From Lasioglossum baleicum (Eukaryota > Arthropoda > Insecta > Hymenoptera > Halictidae): a stretch of 64,000 bases of DNA. The position numbers were made by a program, and so were the translations under genes. The stretch spans positions 405,501 to 469,500 of the forward strand of contig NW_027469172.1 of NCBI RefSeq assembly GCF_051020765.1. Reading direction: 5' to 3'. Below the pieces are notes generated by a model, which made no database searches, had not been told where the DNA came from, and saw only the letters and a list, made by a program, of their open reading frames with translations. Positions 27,573-43,849 of this stretch are shown here, one piece after another. Each line of letters starts with the position of its first letter. The first letter of the stretch is position 1.

Positions 27573-30500
27573 CTAACTCATATCCTACAAAGCATAACGC
27601 ATAACGCATAACGCATAACGCATAACGCATAACGCATAACGCATAACGCATAACGCATAACGCATAACGCATAACGCATAACGCATAACGCATAACGCAT
27701 AACGCATAACGCATAACGCACAACGCATAACGCAGAGCCCGTAACGCATAATGCATAACCCATAACGCATATCGCATAACTCATAACGCATAACGCACAA
27801 CGCAGAGCCCATAACGCATAACGCATAACGCATAAGGCACAACGCATAACGCAGAGCCCGTAACGCATAATGCATAACCCATAACGCATATCGCATAAGT
27901 CATAACGCATAACGCACAACGCAGAGCCCATAACGCATAACGCATAACGCATAAGGCACAACGCATAACGCATAACGCAAATCCATAACACATAACGCAT
28001 AACGCACACCGCATAACGCATAACGCATAACGCATATCGCATAACGCATAACGCCTAACTCATATCCTACAAAGCATAACGCATAACGCATAACGCATAA
28101 CGCATAACGCATAACGCATAACGCATAACGCATAACGCATAACGCATAACGCATAACGCATAACGCATAACGCATAACGCATAACGCATAACGCATAACG
28201 CATAACGCATAACGCATAACGCATAACGCATAACGCATAACGCATAACGCATAACGCATAACGCATAACGCATAACGCACAACGCATAACGCATAACGCA
28301 TAACGCATATCGCATAACGCATAACGCCTAACTCATATCCTACAAAGCATAACGCATAACGCATAACGCATAACGCATAACGCATAACGCATAACGCATA
28401 ACGCATAACGCATAACGCATAACGCATAACGCATAACGCATAACGCATAACGCATAACGCATAACGCATGTCGCATAACGCATAACGCATAACGCATAAC
28501 GCATAACGCATAACGCATAACGCATAACGCATAACGCATAACGCATATGGCATAACGCATAACGCATAACGCATAACGCATAACGCATAACGCATAACGC
28601 ATAACGCATAACGCACAACGCATAACGCATAACGCACAACGCACAACGCACAACGCACAACGCATAACGCATACCGCATAACGCATAACGCACAACGCAT
28701 AACGCATAACGCATAACGCACAACGCACAACGCATAACGCATAACGCATAACGCATAACGCATAACGCATAACGCATAACGCATAACGCATAACGCATAT
28801 GGCATAACGCATAACGCATAACGCATAACGCATAACGCATAACGCATAACGCATAACGCATAACGCATAACGCATAACGCATAACGCATAACGCATAACG
28901 CACAACGCATAACGCAGAGCCCGTAACGCATAATGCATAACCCATAACGCATATCGCATAACTCATAACGCATAACGCACAACGCAGAGCCCATAACGCA
29001 TAACGCATAAGGCACAACGCATAACGCATAACGCAAATCCATAACACATAACGCATAACGCACAACGCATAACGCATAACGCATAACGCATATCGCATAA
29101 CGCATAACGCCTAACTCATATCCTACAAAGCATAACGCATAACGCATAACGCATAACGCATAACGCATAACGCATAACGCATAACGCATAACGCATAACG
29201 CATAACGCATAACGCATAACGCATAACGCATAACGCATAACGCATAACGCATAACGCATAACGCATAACGCATAACGCATAACGCATAACGCATAACGCA
29301 TAACGCATAACGCATAACGCATAACGCATAACGCATAACGCATAACGCATAACGCATAACGCATAACGCATAACGCATAACGCATAACGCATAACGCATA
29401 ACGCATAACGCATAACGCATAACGCATAACGCATAACGCATAACGCATAACGCATAACGCATAACGCATAACGCATAACGCATAACGCATAACGCATAAC
29501 GCATAACGCATAACGCATAACGCATAACGCATAACGCATAACGCATAACGCATAACGCATAACGCATAACGCAAAACGCATAACGCATAACGCACAACGC
29601 ACAACGCATAACGCATAACGCATAACGCATAACGCATAACGCATAACGCATAACGCATAACGCATAACGCATAACGCATAACGCATAACGCATAACGCAT
29701 AACGCATAACGCATAACGCATAACGCATAACGCATAACGCAGAACGCATAACGCATAACGCATAACGCATAACGCATAACGCATAACGCATAACGCATAA
29801 CGCATAACGCATAACGCATAACGCATAACGCATAACGCATAACGCATAACGCATAACGCATAACGCATAACGCATAACGCATAACGCATAACGCATAACG
29901 CATAACGCATAACGCATAACGCATAACGCATAACGCATAACGCATAACGCATAACGCATAACGCATAACGCATAACGCATAACGCACAACGCACAACGCA
30001 TAACGCATAACGCATAACGCATAACGCATAACGCATATGGCATAACGCATAACGCATAACGCATAACGCATAACGCATAACGCATAACGCATAACGCATA
30101 ACGCATAACGCATAACGCACAACGCATAACGCAGAGCCCGTAACGCATAATGCATAACCCATAACGCATATCGCATAACTCATAACGCATAACGCACAAC
30201 GCAGAGCCCATAACGCATAACGCATAACGCATAAGGCACAACGCATAACGCATAACGCAAATCCATAACACATAACGCATAACGCACAACGCATAACGCA
30301 TAACGCATAACGCATATCGCATAACGCATAACGCCTAACTCATATCCTACAAAGCATAACGCATAACGCATAACGCATAACGCAGAACGCACAACGCACA
30401 ACGCACAACGCACAACGCACAACGCACAACGCACAACGCATAACGCATAACGCATAACTCATAACGCATAACGCACAACGCAGAGCCCATAACGCATAAC

Positions 30501-32402
30501 GCATAACGCATAAGGCACAACGCATAACGCATAACGCAAATCCATAACACATAACGCATAACGCACAACGCATAACGCAGAGCCCATAACGCATAATGCA
30601 TAACCCATAACGCATATCGCATAACTCATAACGCATAACGCACAACGCAGAGCCCATAACGCATAACGCATAACGCATAACGCATAAGGCACAACGCATA
30701 ACGCATAACGCAAATCCATAACACATAACGCATAACGCACAACGCATAACGCATAACGCATAACGCATAACGCATAACGCATAACGCATAACGCATAACG
30801 CATAACGCATAACGCATAACGCATAACGCATAACGCATAACGCATAACGCATAACGCATAACGCATAACGCATAACGCATAACGCATAACGCATAACGCC
30901 TAACTCATATCCTACAAAGCATAACGCATAACGCATAACGCATAACGCATAACGCATAACGCATAACGCATAACGCATAACGCATAACGCATAACGCATA
31001 ACGCATAACGCATAACGCATAACGCATAACGCACAACGCATAACGCAGAGCCCGTAACGCATAATGCATAACCCATAACGCATATCGCATAACTCATAAC
31101 GCATAACGCACAACGCAGAGCCCATAACGCATAACGCATAACGCATAAGGCACAACGCATAACGCAGAGCCCGTAACGCATAATGCATAACCCATAACGC
31201 ATATCGCATAAGTCATAACGCATAACGCACAACGCAGAGCCCATAACGCATAACGCATAACGCATAAGGCACAACGCATAACGCATAACGCAAATCCATA
31301 ACACATAACGCATAACGCACACCGCATAACGCATAACGCATAACGCATATCGCATAACGCATAACGCCTAACTCATATCCTACAAAGCATAACGCATAAC
31401 GCATAACGCATAACGCATAACGCATAACGCATAACGCATAACGCATAACGCATAACGCATAACGCATAACGCATAACGCATAACGCATAACGCATAACGC
31501 ATAACGCATAACGCATAACGCATAACGCATAACGCATAACGCATAACGCATAACGCAGAACGCATAACGCACAACGCATAACGCATAACGCATAACGCAT
31601 ATCGCATAACGCATAACGCCTAACTCATATCCTACAAAGCATAACGCATAACGCATAACGCATAACGCATAACGCATAACGCATAACGCATAACGCATAA
31701 CGCATAACGCATAACGCATAACGCATAACGCATAACGCATAACGCATAACGCATGTCGCATAACGCATAACGCATAACGCATAACGCATAACGCATAACG
31801 CATAACGCATAACGCATAACGCATAACGCATATGGCATAACGCATAACGCATAACGCATAACGCATAACGCATAACGCATAACGCATAACGCATAACGCA
31901 CAACGCATAACGCATAACGCACAACGCACAACGCACAACGCACAACGCATAACGCATACCGCATAACGCATAACGCACAACGCATAACGCATAACGCATA
32001 ACGCACAACGCACAACGCATAACGCATAACGCATAACGCATAACGCATAACGCATAACGCATAACGCATATGGCATAACGCATAACGCATAACGCATAAC
32101 GCATAACGCATAACGCATAACGCATAACGCATAACGCATAACGCATAACGCATAACGCATAACGCATAACGCACAACGCATAACGCAGAGCCCGTAACGC
32201 ATAATGCATAACCCATAACGCATATCGCATAACTCATAACGCATAACGCACAACGCAGAGCCCATAACGCATAACGCATAAGGCACAACGCATAACGCAT
32301 AACGCAAATCCATAACACATAACGCATAACGCACAACGCATAACGCATAACGCATAACGCATATCGCATAACGCATAACGCATAACTCATATCCTACAAA
32401 GC
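27573..32402. repeat. Composite A-core domain with a 3.3-kb duplication
   Basis: Anchors 27573, 28055, 28328, 29111 (spacings 482, 273, 783) correspond to 30900, 31368, 31620, 32382 (468, 252, 762), offset about 3.3 kb. Both contain a doubled core start (agagccc 27734 and 27853; 31047 and 31166), the private unit ataagtc (near 27894 and 31206) and the private unit acaccgc (near 28006 and 31318). The middle holds a plain-rich stretch with an aaaacgc near 29573, an A core at 30119-30355, and a run of seven acaacgc from about 30389 leading into a composite core. Confidence 0.85.
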
Positions 32403-35400
32403 ATAACGCATAACGCATAACGCATAACGCATAACGCATAACGCATAACGCATAACGCATAACGCATAACGCATAACGCATAACGCATAACGCATAACGC
32501 ATAACGCATAACGCATAACGCATAACGCATAACGCATAACGCATAACGCATAACGCATAACGCATAACGCATAACGCATAACGCATATCGCATAACGCTT
32601 AACGCATAACTCATAATGCATAACGCATAACGCATAACGCATAACGCATAACGCATAACGCATAACGCATAACGCAGAACGCATAACGCAGAACGCATAA
32701 CGCACAACGCACAACGCATAACGCATAACGCAGAACGCATAACGCATAACGCATAACGCATAACGCATAACGCATAACGCATAACGCATAACGCATAACG
32801 CATAACGCATAACGCATAACGCATAACGCATAACGCATAACGCATAACGCATAACGCATAACGCATAACGCATAACGCATAACGCATAACGCATAACGCA
32901 TAACGCATAACGCATAACGCATAACGCATAACGCATAACGCATAACGCATAACGCATAACGCATAACGCATAACGCATAACGCATAACGCATAACGCAAA
33001 ACGCATAACGCATAACGCACAACGCACAACGCATAACGCATAACGCATAACGCATAACGCATAACGCATAACGCATAACGCATAACGCATAACGCATAAC
33101 GCATAACGCATAACGCATAACGCATAACGCATAACGCATAACGCATAACGCATAACGCATAACGCATAACGCATAACGCATAACGCATAACGCATAACGC
33201 TTAACACATAACGCATAACGCATAACGCATAACGCATAACGCATAACGCACAACGCATAACGCATAACGCATAACGCATAACGCATAACGCATAACGCAT
33301 AACGCATAACGCATAACGCATAACGCATAACGCATAACGCATAACGCATAACGCATAACGCATAACGCATAACGCATAACGCATAACGCATAACGCTTAA
33401 CACATAACGCATAACGCATAACGCTTAACGCATAACTCATAATGCATAACGCATAACGCATAACGCATAACGCATAACGCATAACGCATAACGCATAACG
33501 CATAACGCATAACGCATAACGCATAACGCATAACGCAGAACGCATAACGCAGAACGCATAACGCACAACGCACAACGCATAACGCAGAACGCATAACGCA
33601 CAACGCACAACGCACAACGCACAACGCATAACGCATAACGCATAACGCATAACGCATAACGCATAAAGCATAACGCATAACGCATAACGCATAACGCATA
33701 ACGCATAACGCATAACGCATAACGCATAACGCATAACGCATAACGCATAACGCATAACGCATAACGCATAACGCATAACGCATAACGCATAACGCATAAC
33801 GCATAACGCATAACGCATAACGCATAACGCATAACGCATAACGCATAACGCATAACGCATAACGCATAACGCATAACGCATAACGCATAACGCATAACGC
33901 ATAACGCATAACGCATAACGCAGAACGCATAACGCAGAACGCATAACGCACAACGCACAACGCATAACGCAGAACGCATAACGCATAACGCTTAACGCAT
34001 AACTCATAATGCATAACGCATAACGCATAACGCATAACGCATAACGCATAACGCATAACGCATAACGCATAACGCATAACGCATAACGCATAACGCATAA
34101 CGCATAACGCATAACGCATAACGCTTAACACATAACGCATAACGCATAACGCATAACGCATAACGCATAACGCACAACGCATAACGCATAACGCATAACG
34201 CATAACGCATAACGCATAACGCATAACGCATAACGCATAACGCATAACGCATAACGCATAACGCATAACGCATAACGCATAACGCATAACGCATAACGCA
34301 TAACGCATAACGCATAACGCATAACGCTTAACACATAACGCATAACGCATAACGCTTAACGCATAACTCATAATGCATAACGCATAACGCATAACGCATA
34401 ACGCATAACGCATAACGCATAACGCATAACGCATAACGCATAACGCAGAACGCATAACGCAGAACGCATAACGCACAACGCACAACGCATAACGCAGAAC
34501 GCATAACGCACAACGCACAACGCATAACGCATAACGCATAACGCATAACGCATAACGCATAACGCATAAAGCATAACGCATAACGCATAACGCATAACGC
34601 ATAACGCATAACGCATAACGCATAACGCATAACGCATAACGCATAACGCATAACGCATAACGCATAACGCATAACGCATAACGCATAACGCATAACGCAT
34701 AACGCATAACGCATAACGCATAACGCATAACGCATAACGCATAACGCATAACGCATAACGCATAACGCATAACGCATAACGCATAACGCTTAACACATAA
34801 CGCATAACGCATAACGCATAACGCATAACGCATAACGCACAACGCATAACGCATAACGCATAACGCATAACGCATAACGCATAACGCATAACGCATAACG
34901 CATAACGCATAACGCATAACGCATAACGCATAACGCATAACGCATAACGCATAACGCATAACGCATAACGCATAACGCATAACGCTTAACACATAACGCA
35001 TAACGCATAACGCTTAACGCATAACTCATAATGCATAACGCATAACGCATAACGCATAACGCATAACGCATAACGCATAACGCATAACGCATAACGCATA
35101 ACGCATAACGCATAACGCATAACGCAGAACGCATAACGCAGAACGCATAACGCACAACGCACAACGCATAACGCAGAACGCATAACGCACAACGCACAAC
35201 GCACAACGCACAACGCATAACGCATAACGCATAACGCATAACGCATAACGCATAAAGCATAACGCATAACGCATAACGCATAACGCATAACGCATAACGC
35301 ATAACGCATAACGCATAACGCATAACGCATAACGCATAACGCATAACGCATAACGCATAACGCATAACGCATAACGCATAACGCATAACGCATAACGCAT

Positions 35401-38240
35401 AACGCATAACGCATAACGCATAACGCATAACGCATAACGCATAACGCATAACGCATAACGCATAACGCATAACGCATAACGCATAACGCATAACGCAGAA
35501 CGCATAACGCAGAACGCATAACGCACAACGCACAACGCATAACGCAGAACGCATAACGCATAACGCTTAACGCATAACTCATAATGCATAACGCATAACG
35601 CATAACGCATAACGCATAACGCATAACGCATAACGCATAACGCATAACGCATAACGCATAACGCATAACGCATAACGCATAACGCATAACGCATAACGCT
35701 TAACACATAACGCATAACGCATAACGCATAACGCATAACGCATAACGCACAACGCATAACGCATAACGCATAACGCATAACGCATAACGCATAACGCATA
35801 ACGCATAACGCATAACGCTTAACACATAACGCATAACGCATAACGCATAACGCATAACGCATAACGCATAACGCATAACGCATAACGCATAACGCTTAAC
35901 ACATAACGCATAACGCATAACGCTTAACGCATAACTCATAATGCATAACGCATAACGCATAACGCATAACGCATAACGCATAACGCATAACGCATAACGC
36001 ATAACGCATAACGCATAACGCATAACGCTTAACACATAACGCATAACGCATAACGCTTAACGCATAACTCATAATGCATAACGCATAACGCATAACGCAT
36101 AACGCATAACGCATAACGCATAACGCATAACGCATAACGCATAACGCAGAACGCATAACGCAGAACGCATAACGCATAACGCATAACGCATAACGCATAA
36201 CGCATAACGCATAACGCATAACGCATAACGCATAACGCATAACGCATAACGCATAACGCATAACGCATAACGCATAACGCATAACGCATAACGCATAACG
36301 CATAACGCATAACGCATAACGCAGAACGCATAACGCAGAACGCATAACGCACAACGCACAACGCATAACGCAGAACGCATAACGCACAACGCACAACGCA
36401 TAACGCATAACGCATAACGCATAACGCATAACGCATAACGCATAAAGCATAACGCATAACGCATAACGCATAACGCATAACGCATAACGCATAACGCATA
36501 ACGCATAACGCATAACGCATAACGCTTAACACATAACGCATAACGCATAACGCATAACGCATAACGCATAACGCACAACGCATAACGCATAACGCATAAC
36601 GCATAACGCATAACGCATAACGCATAACGCATAACGCATAACGCATAACGCATAACGCATAACGCATAACGCATAACGCATAACGCATAACGCATAACGC
36701 ATAACGCATAACGCATAACGCTTAACACATAACGCATAACGCATAACGCTTAACGCATAACTCATAATGCATAACGCATAACGCATAACGCATAACGCAT
36801 AACGCATAACGCATAACGCATAACGCATAACGCATGACGCATAACGCATAACGCATAACGCAGAACGCATAACGCAGAACGCATAACGCACAACGCACAA
36901 CGCATAACGCAGAACGCATAACGCACAACGCACAACGCACAACGCACAACGCATAACGCATAACGCATAACGCATAACGCATAACGCATAAAGCATAACG
37001 CATAACGCATAACGCATAACGCATAACGCATAACGCATAACGCATAACGCATAACGCATAACGCATAACGCATAACGCATAACGCATAACGCATAACGCA
37101 TAACGCATAACGCATAACGCATAACGCATAACGCATAACGCATAACGCATAACGCATAACGCATAACGCATAACGCATAACGCATAACGCATAACGCATA
37201 ACGCATAACGCATAACGCATAACGCATAACGCAGAACGCATAACGCAGAACGCATAACGCACAACGCACAACGCATAACGCAGAACGCATAACGCATAAC
37301 GCTTAACGCATAACTCATAATGCATAACGCATAACGCATAACGCATAACGCATAACGCATAACGCATAACGCATAACGCATAACGCATAACGCATAACGC
37401 ATAACGCATAACGCATAACGCATAACGCATAACGCTTAACACATAACGCATAACGCATAACGCATAACGCATAACGCATAACGCACAACGCATAACGCAT
37501 AACGCATAACGCATAACGCATAACGCATAACGCATAACGCATAACGCATAACGCATAACGCATAACGCATAACGCATAACGCATAACGCATAACGCATAA
37601 CGCATAACGCATAACGCATAACGCATAACGCTTAACACATAACGCATAACGCATAACGCTTAACGCATAACTCATAATGCATAACGCATAACGCATAACG
37701 CATAACGCATAACGCATAACGCATAACGCATAACGCATAACGCATAACGCAGAACGCATAACGCAGAACGCATAACGCACAACGCACAACGCATAACGCA
37801 GAACGCATAACGCACAACGCACAACGCATAACGCATAACGCATAACGCATAACGCATAACGCATAACGCATAAAGCATAACGCATAACGCATAACGCATA
37901 ACGCATAACGCATAACGCATAACGCATAACGCATAACGCATAACGCATAACGCATAACGCATAACGCAGAACGCATAACGCAGAACGCATAACGCACAAC
38001 GCACAACGCATAACGCAGAACGCATAACGCACAACGCACAACGCATAACGCATAACGCATAACGCATAACGCATAACGCATAACGCATAACGCATAAAGC
38101 ATAACGCATAACGCATAACGCATAACGCATAACGCATAACGCATAACGCATAACGCATAACGCATAACGCATAACGCATAAAGCATAACGCATAACGCAT
38201 AACGCATAACGCATAACGCATAACGCATAACGCATAACGC
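32403..38240. repeat. B-only domain, 1.6-1.7-kb higher-order repeat
   Basis: About 5.8 kb with no A core and no canonical anchor. ttaacgc units at 32599, 33425, 33992, 34356, 35014, 35567, 35924, 36057, 36750, 37303 and 37660 are all multiples of 7 apart and all at positions divisible by 7. Repeat copies: 33425-35013 (internal steps 567, 364, 658), 35014-36749 (553, 357, 133, 693) and a partial copy from 36750 (553, 357). The same register holds from about 32.31 kb to 38.98 kb. ataaagc and ttaacac mark module ends. One ataacgc-to-atgacgc change is seen near 36835. Confidence 0.88.
33397..33669. repeat. B module, 273 bp (39 units), type copy
   Basis: Order: ttaacac at 33397, three consensus units, ttaacgc at 33425, ataactc at 33432, ataatgc at 33439, thirteen consensus units, agaacgc at 33537 and 33551, two acaacgc from 33565, agaacgc at 33586, four acaacgc from 33600, then five consensus units and ataaagc at 33663. 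The module has no hexamer and never shifts register. The ttaacgc unit of other copies is at 3922, 5811, 6476, 7442, 32599, 33992, 34356, 35014, 35567, 35924, 36057, 36750, 37303, 37660, 42528, 43025, 48011, 50095 and 50760. Copies with a consensus unit there instead have ataactc at 7050, 51306 and 52307. Confidence 0.9.
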
Positions 38241-41200
38241 ATAACGCATTACGCATAACGCATAACGCATATCGCATAACGCATAACGCCTAACTCATAT
38301 CCTACAAAGCATAACGCATAACGCATAACGCATAACGCATAACGCATAACGCATAACGCATAACGCATAACGCATAACGCATAACGCATAACGCATAACG
38401 CATAACGCATAACGCATAACGCATAACGCATAACGCATGTCGCATAACGCATAACGCATAACGCATAACGCATAACGCATAACGCATAACGCATAACGCA
38501 TAACGCTTAACGCATATGGCATAACGCATAACGCATAACGCATAACGCATAACGCATAACGCATAACGCATAACGCATAACGCATAACGCATAACGCATA
38601 ACGCATAACGCATAACGCATAACGCATAACGCACAACGCACAACGCACAACGCACAACGCATAACGCATACCGCATAACGCATAACGCATAACGCACAAC
38701 GCATAACGCATAAAGCATAACGCACAACGCACAACGCATAACGCATAACGCATAACGCATAACGCATATGGCATAACGCATAACGCATAACGCATAACGC
38801 ATAACGCATAACGCATAACGCATAACGCATAACGCATAACGCATAACGCATAACGCATAACCCATAACGCACAACGCATAACGCAGAGCCCGTAACGCAT
38901 AATGCATAACCCATAACGCATATCGCATAACTCATAACGCATAACGCACAACGCAGAGCCCATAACGCATAACGCATAACGCATAACGCAAATCCATAAC
39001 ACATAACGCATAACGCACAACGCATAACGCATAACGCATAACGCATAACGCATATCGCATAACGCATAACGCCTAACTCATATCCTACAAAGCATAACGC
39101 ATAACGCATAACGCATAACGCATAACGCATAACGCATAACGCATAACGCATAACGCATAACGCATAACGCATAACGCATAACGCATAACGCATAACGCAT
39201 AACGCATAACGCATAACGCATAACGCATAACGCATAACGCATAACGCATAACGCATAACGCATAACGCATAACGCATAACGCATAACGCATAACGCATAA
39301 CGCATAACGCATAACGCATAACGCATAACGCATAACGCATAACGCATAACGCATAACGCATAACGCATAACGCATATGGCATAACGCATAACGCATAACG
39401 CATAACGCATAACGCATAACGCATAACGCATAACGCATAACGCATAACGCATAACGCATAACGCATAACGCATAACGCAAAACGCACAACGCACAACGCA
39501 CAACGCATAACGCATACCGCATAACGCATAACGCACAACGCATAACGCATAACGCATAACGCACAACGCACAACGCATAACGCATAACGCATAACGCATA
39601 ACGCATAACGCATAACGCATAACGCATAACGCATAACGCATATGGTATAACGCATAACGCATAACGCATAACGCATAACGCATAACGCATAACGCATAAC
39701 GCATAACGCATAACGCATAACGCATAACGCATAACGCATAACGCATAACGCATAACGCACAACGCATAACGCAGAGCCCGTAACGCATAATGCATAACCC
39801 ATAACGCATATCGCATAACTCATAACGCATAACGCACAACGCAGAGCCCATAACGCATAACGCATAACGCATAAGGCACAACGCATAACGCATAACGCAA
39901 ATCCATAACACATAACGCATAACGCACAACGCATAACGCATAACGCATAACGCATAACGCATAACGCATAACGCATAACGCATAACGCATAACGCATAAC
40001 GCATAACGCATAACGCATAACGCAGAACGCATAACGCAGAACGCATAACGCACAACGCACAACGCATAACGCAGAACGCATAACGCACAACGCACAACGC
40101 ATAACGCATAACGCATAACGCATAACGCATAACGCATAACGCATAAAGCATAACGCATAACGCATAACGCATAACGCATAACGCATAACGCATAACGCAT
40201 AACGCATAACGCATAACGCATAACGCATAACGCATAACGCATAACGCATAACGCATAACGCATAACGCATAACGCATAACGCATAACGCATAACGCATAA
40301 CGCATAACGCATAACGCATAACGCATAACGCATAACGCATAACGCATAACGCATAACGCATAACGCATAACGCATAACGCATAACGCATAACGCATAACG
40401 CAGAACGCATAACGCAGAACGCATAACGCACAACGCACAACGCATAACGCAGAACGCATAACGCACAACGCACAACGCATAACGCATAACGCATAACGCA
40501 TAACGCATAACGCATAAAGCATAACGCATAACGCATAACGCATAACGCATAACGCATAACGCATAACGCATAACGCGTAACGCATAACGCATAACGCATA
40601 ACGCATAACGCATAACGCATAACGCATAACGCATAACGCATAACGCATAACGCATAACGCATAACGCATAACGCATAACGCATAACGCATAACGCATAAC
40701 GCATAACGCATAACGCATAACGCATAACGCATAACGCATAACGCATAACGCATAACGCATAACGCATAACGCATAACGCATAACGCATAACGCATAACGC
40801 ATAACGCATAACGCATAACGCATAACGCATAACGCATAACGCATAACGCATAACGCATGTCGCATAACGCATAACGCATAACGCATAACGCATAACGCAT
40901 AACGCATAACGCATAACGCATAACGCTTAACGCATATGGCATAACGCATAACGCATAACGCATAACGCATAACGCATAACGCATAACGCATAACGCATAA
41001 CGCATAACGCATAACGCATAACGCATAACGCATAACGCACAACGCACAACGCACAACGCACAACGCATAACGCATACCGCATAACGCATAACGCATAACG
41101 CACAACGCATAACGCATAACGCATAACGCACAACGCACAACGCATAACGCATAACGCATAACGCATAACGCATAACGCATAACGCATATGGCATAACGCA

Positions 41201-43849
41201 TAACGCATAACGCATAACGCATAACGCATAACGCATAACGCATAACGCATAACGCATAACGCATAACGCATAACGCATAACGCATAACGCATAACGCATA
41301 ACGCATAACGCATAACGCATAACGCATAACGCATAACCCATAACGCACAACGCATAACGCAGAGCCCGTAACGCATAATGCATAACCCATAACGCATATC
41401 GCATAACTCATAACGCATAACGCACAACGCAGAGCCCATAACGCATAACGCATAACGCATAACGCAAATCCATAACACATAACGCATAACGCACAACGCA
41501 TAACGCATAACGCATAACGCATATCGCATAACGCATAACGCCTAACTCATATCCTACAAAGCATAACGCATAACGCATAACGCATAACGCATAACGCATA
41601 ACGCATAACGCATAACGCATAACGCATAACGCATAACGCATAACGCATAACGCATAACGCATAACGCATAACGCATAACGCATAACGCATAACGCATAAC
41701 GCATAACGCATAACGCATAACGCATAACGCATAACGCATAACGCATAACGCATAACGCATAACGCATATGGCATAACGCATAACGCATAACGCATAACGC
41801 ATAACGCATAACGCATAACGCATAACGCATAACGCATAACGCATAACGCATAACGCATAACGCATAACGCACAACGCACAACGCACAACGCACAACGCAT
41901 AACGCATACCGCATAACGCATAACGCACAACGCATAACGCATAACGCATAACGCACAACGCACAACGCATAACGCATAACGCATAACGCATAACGCATAA
42001 CGCATAACGCATAACGCATAACGCATAACGCATAACGCATAACGCATAACGCATAACGCATAACGCATAACGCATAACGCATAACGCATAACGCATAACG
42101 CATAACGCATAACGCATAACGCACAACGCATAACGCAGAGCCCGTAACGCATAATGCATAACCCATAACGCATATCGCATAACTCATAACGCATAACGCA
42201 CAACGCAGAGCCCATAACGCATAACGCATAACGCATAAGGCACAACGCATAACGCATAACGCAAATCCATAACACATAACGCATAACGCACAACGCATAA
42301 CGCATAACGCATAACGCATATCGCATAACGCATAACGCCTAACTCATATCCTACAAAGCATAACGCATAACGCATAACGCATAACGCATAACGCATAACG
42401 CATAACGCATAACGCATAACGCATAACGCATAACGCATAACGCATAACGCATAACGCATAACGCATAACGCATAACGCATAACGCATAACGCATAACGCA
42501 TAACGCATAACGCATATCGCATAACGCTTAACGCATAACTCATAATGCATAACGCATAACGCATAACGCATAACGCATAACGCATAACGCATAACGCATA
42601 ACGCATAACGCAGAACGCATAACGCAGAACGCATAACGCACAACGCACAACGCATAACGCATAACGCATAACGCAGAACGCATAACGCATAACGCATAAC
42701 GCATAACGCATAACGCATAACGCATAACGCATAACGCATAACGCATAACGCATAACGCATAACGCATAACGCATAACGCATAACGCATAACGCATAACGC
42801 ATAACGCATAACGCATAACGCATAACGCATAACGCATAACGCATAACGCATAACGCATAACGCATAACGCATAACGCATAACGCATAACGCATAACGCAT
42901 AACGCATAACGCATAACGCATAACGCATAACGCATAACGCATAACGCATAACGCATAACGCATAACGCATAACGCATAACGCATAACGCATAACGCTTAA
43001 CACATAACGCATAACGCATAACGCTTAACGCATAACTCATAATGCATAACGCATAACGCATAACGCATAACGCATAACGCATAACGCATAACGCATAACG
43101 CATAACGCATAACGCATAACGCATAACGCATAACGCATAACGCATAACGCATAACGCATAACGCATAACGCATAACGCATAACGCATAACGCAGAACGCA
43201 TAACGCAGAACGCATAACGCACAACGCACAACGCATAACGCAGAACGCATAACGCACAACGCACAACGCATAACGCATAACGCATAACGCATAACGCATA
43301 ACGCATAACGCATAAAGCATAACGCATAACGCATAACGCATAACGCATAACGCATAACGCATAACGCATAACGCATTACGCATAACGCATAACGCATAAC
43401 GCATAACGCATAACGCATAACGCATAACGCATAACGCATAACGCATAACGCATAACGCATAACGCATAACGCATAACGCATAACGCATAACGCATAACGC
43501 ATAACGCATAACGCACAACGCACAACGTACAACGCACAACGCACAACGCATAACGCATAACGCATAACGCATAACGCATAACGCATAACGCTTAACGCAC
43601 AACGCATAACGCAGAGCCCATAACGCATAATGCATAACCCATAACGCATATCGCATAACTCATAACGCATAACGCACAACGCAGAGCCCATAACGCATAA
43701 CGCATAACGCATAACGCATAAGGCACAACGCATAACGCATAACGCAAATCCATAACACATAACGCATAGCGCACAACGCATAACGCATAACGCATAACGC
43801 ATAACGCATATCGCATAACGCATAACGCCTAACTCATATCCTACAAAGC
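38241..43849. repeat. A/B mosaic domain with a 2.4-kb duplication
   Basis: Anchors 38290, 39073, 41542, 42339 and 43829. The interval ending at 39073 resembles the one ending at 41542: atgtcgc near 38437 and 40857, ttaacgc followed directly by atatggc near 38505 and 40925, D blocks (38668, 41074), ataaccc before the core (near 38858 and 41335), and cores lacking the ataaggc portion. An A core with agagccc at 39773 has no anchor and runs into B-type agaacgc clusters from about 40023. B modules recur at 42528 and 43025. An A-prime core ends at 43829. Confidence 0.8.
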
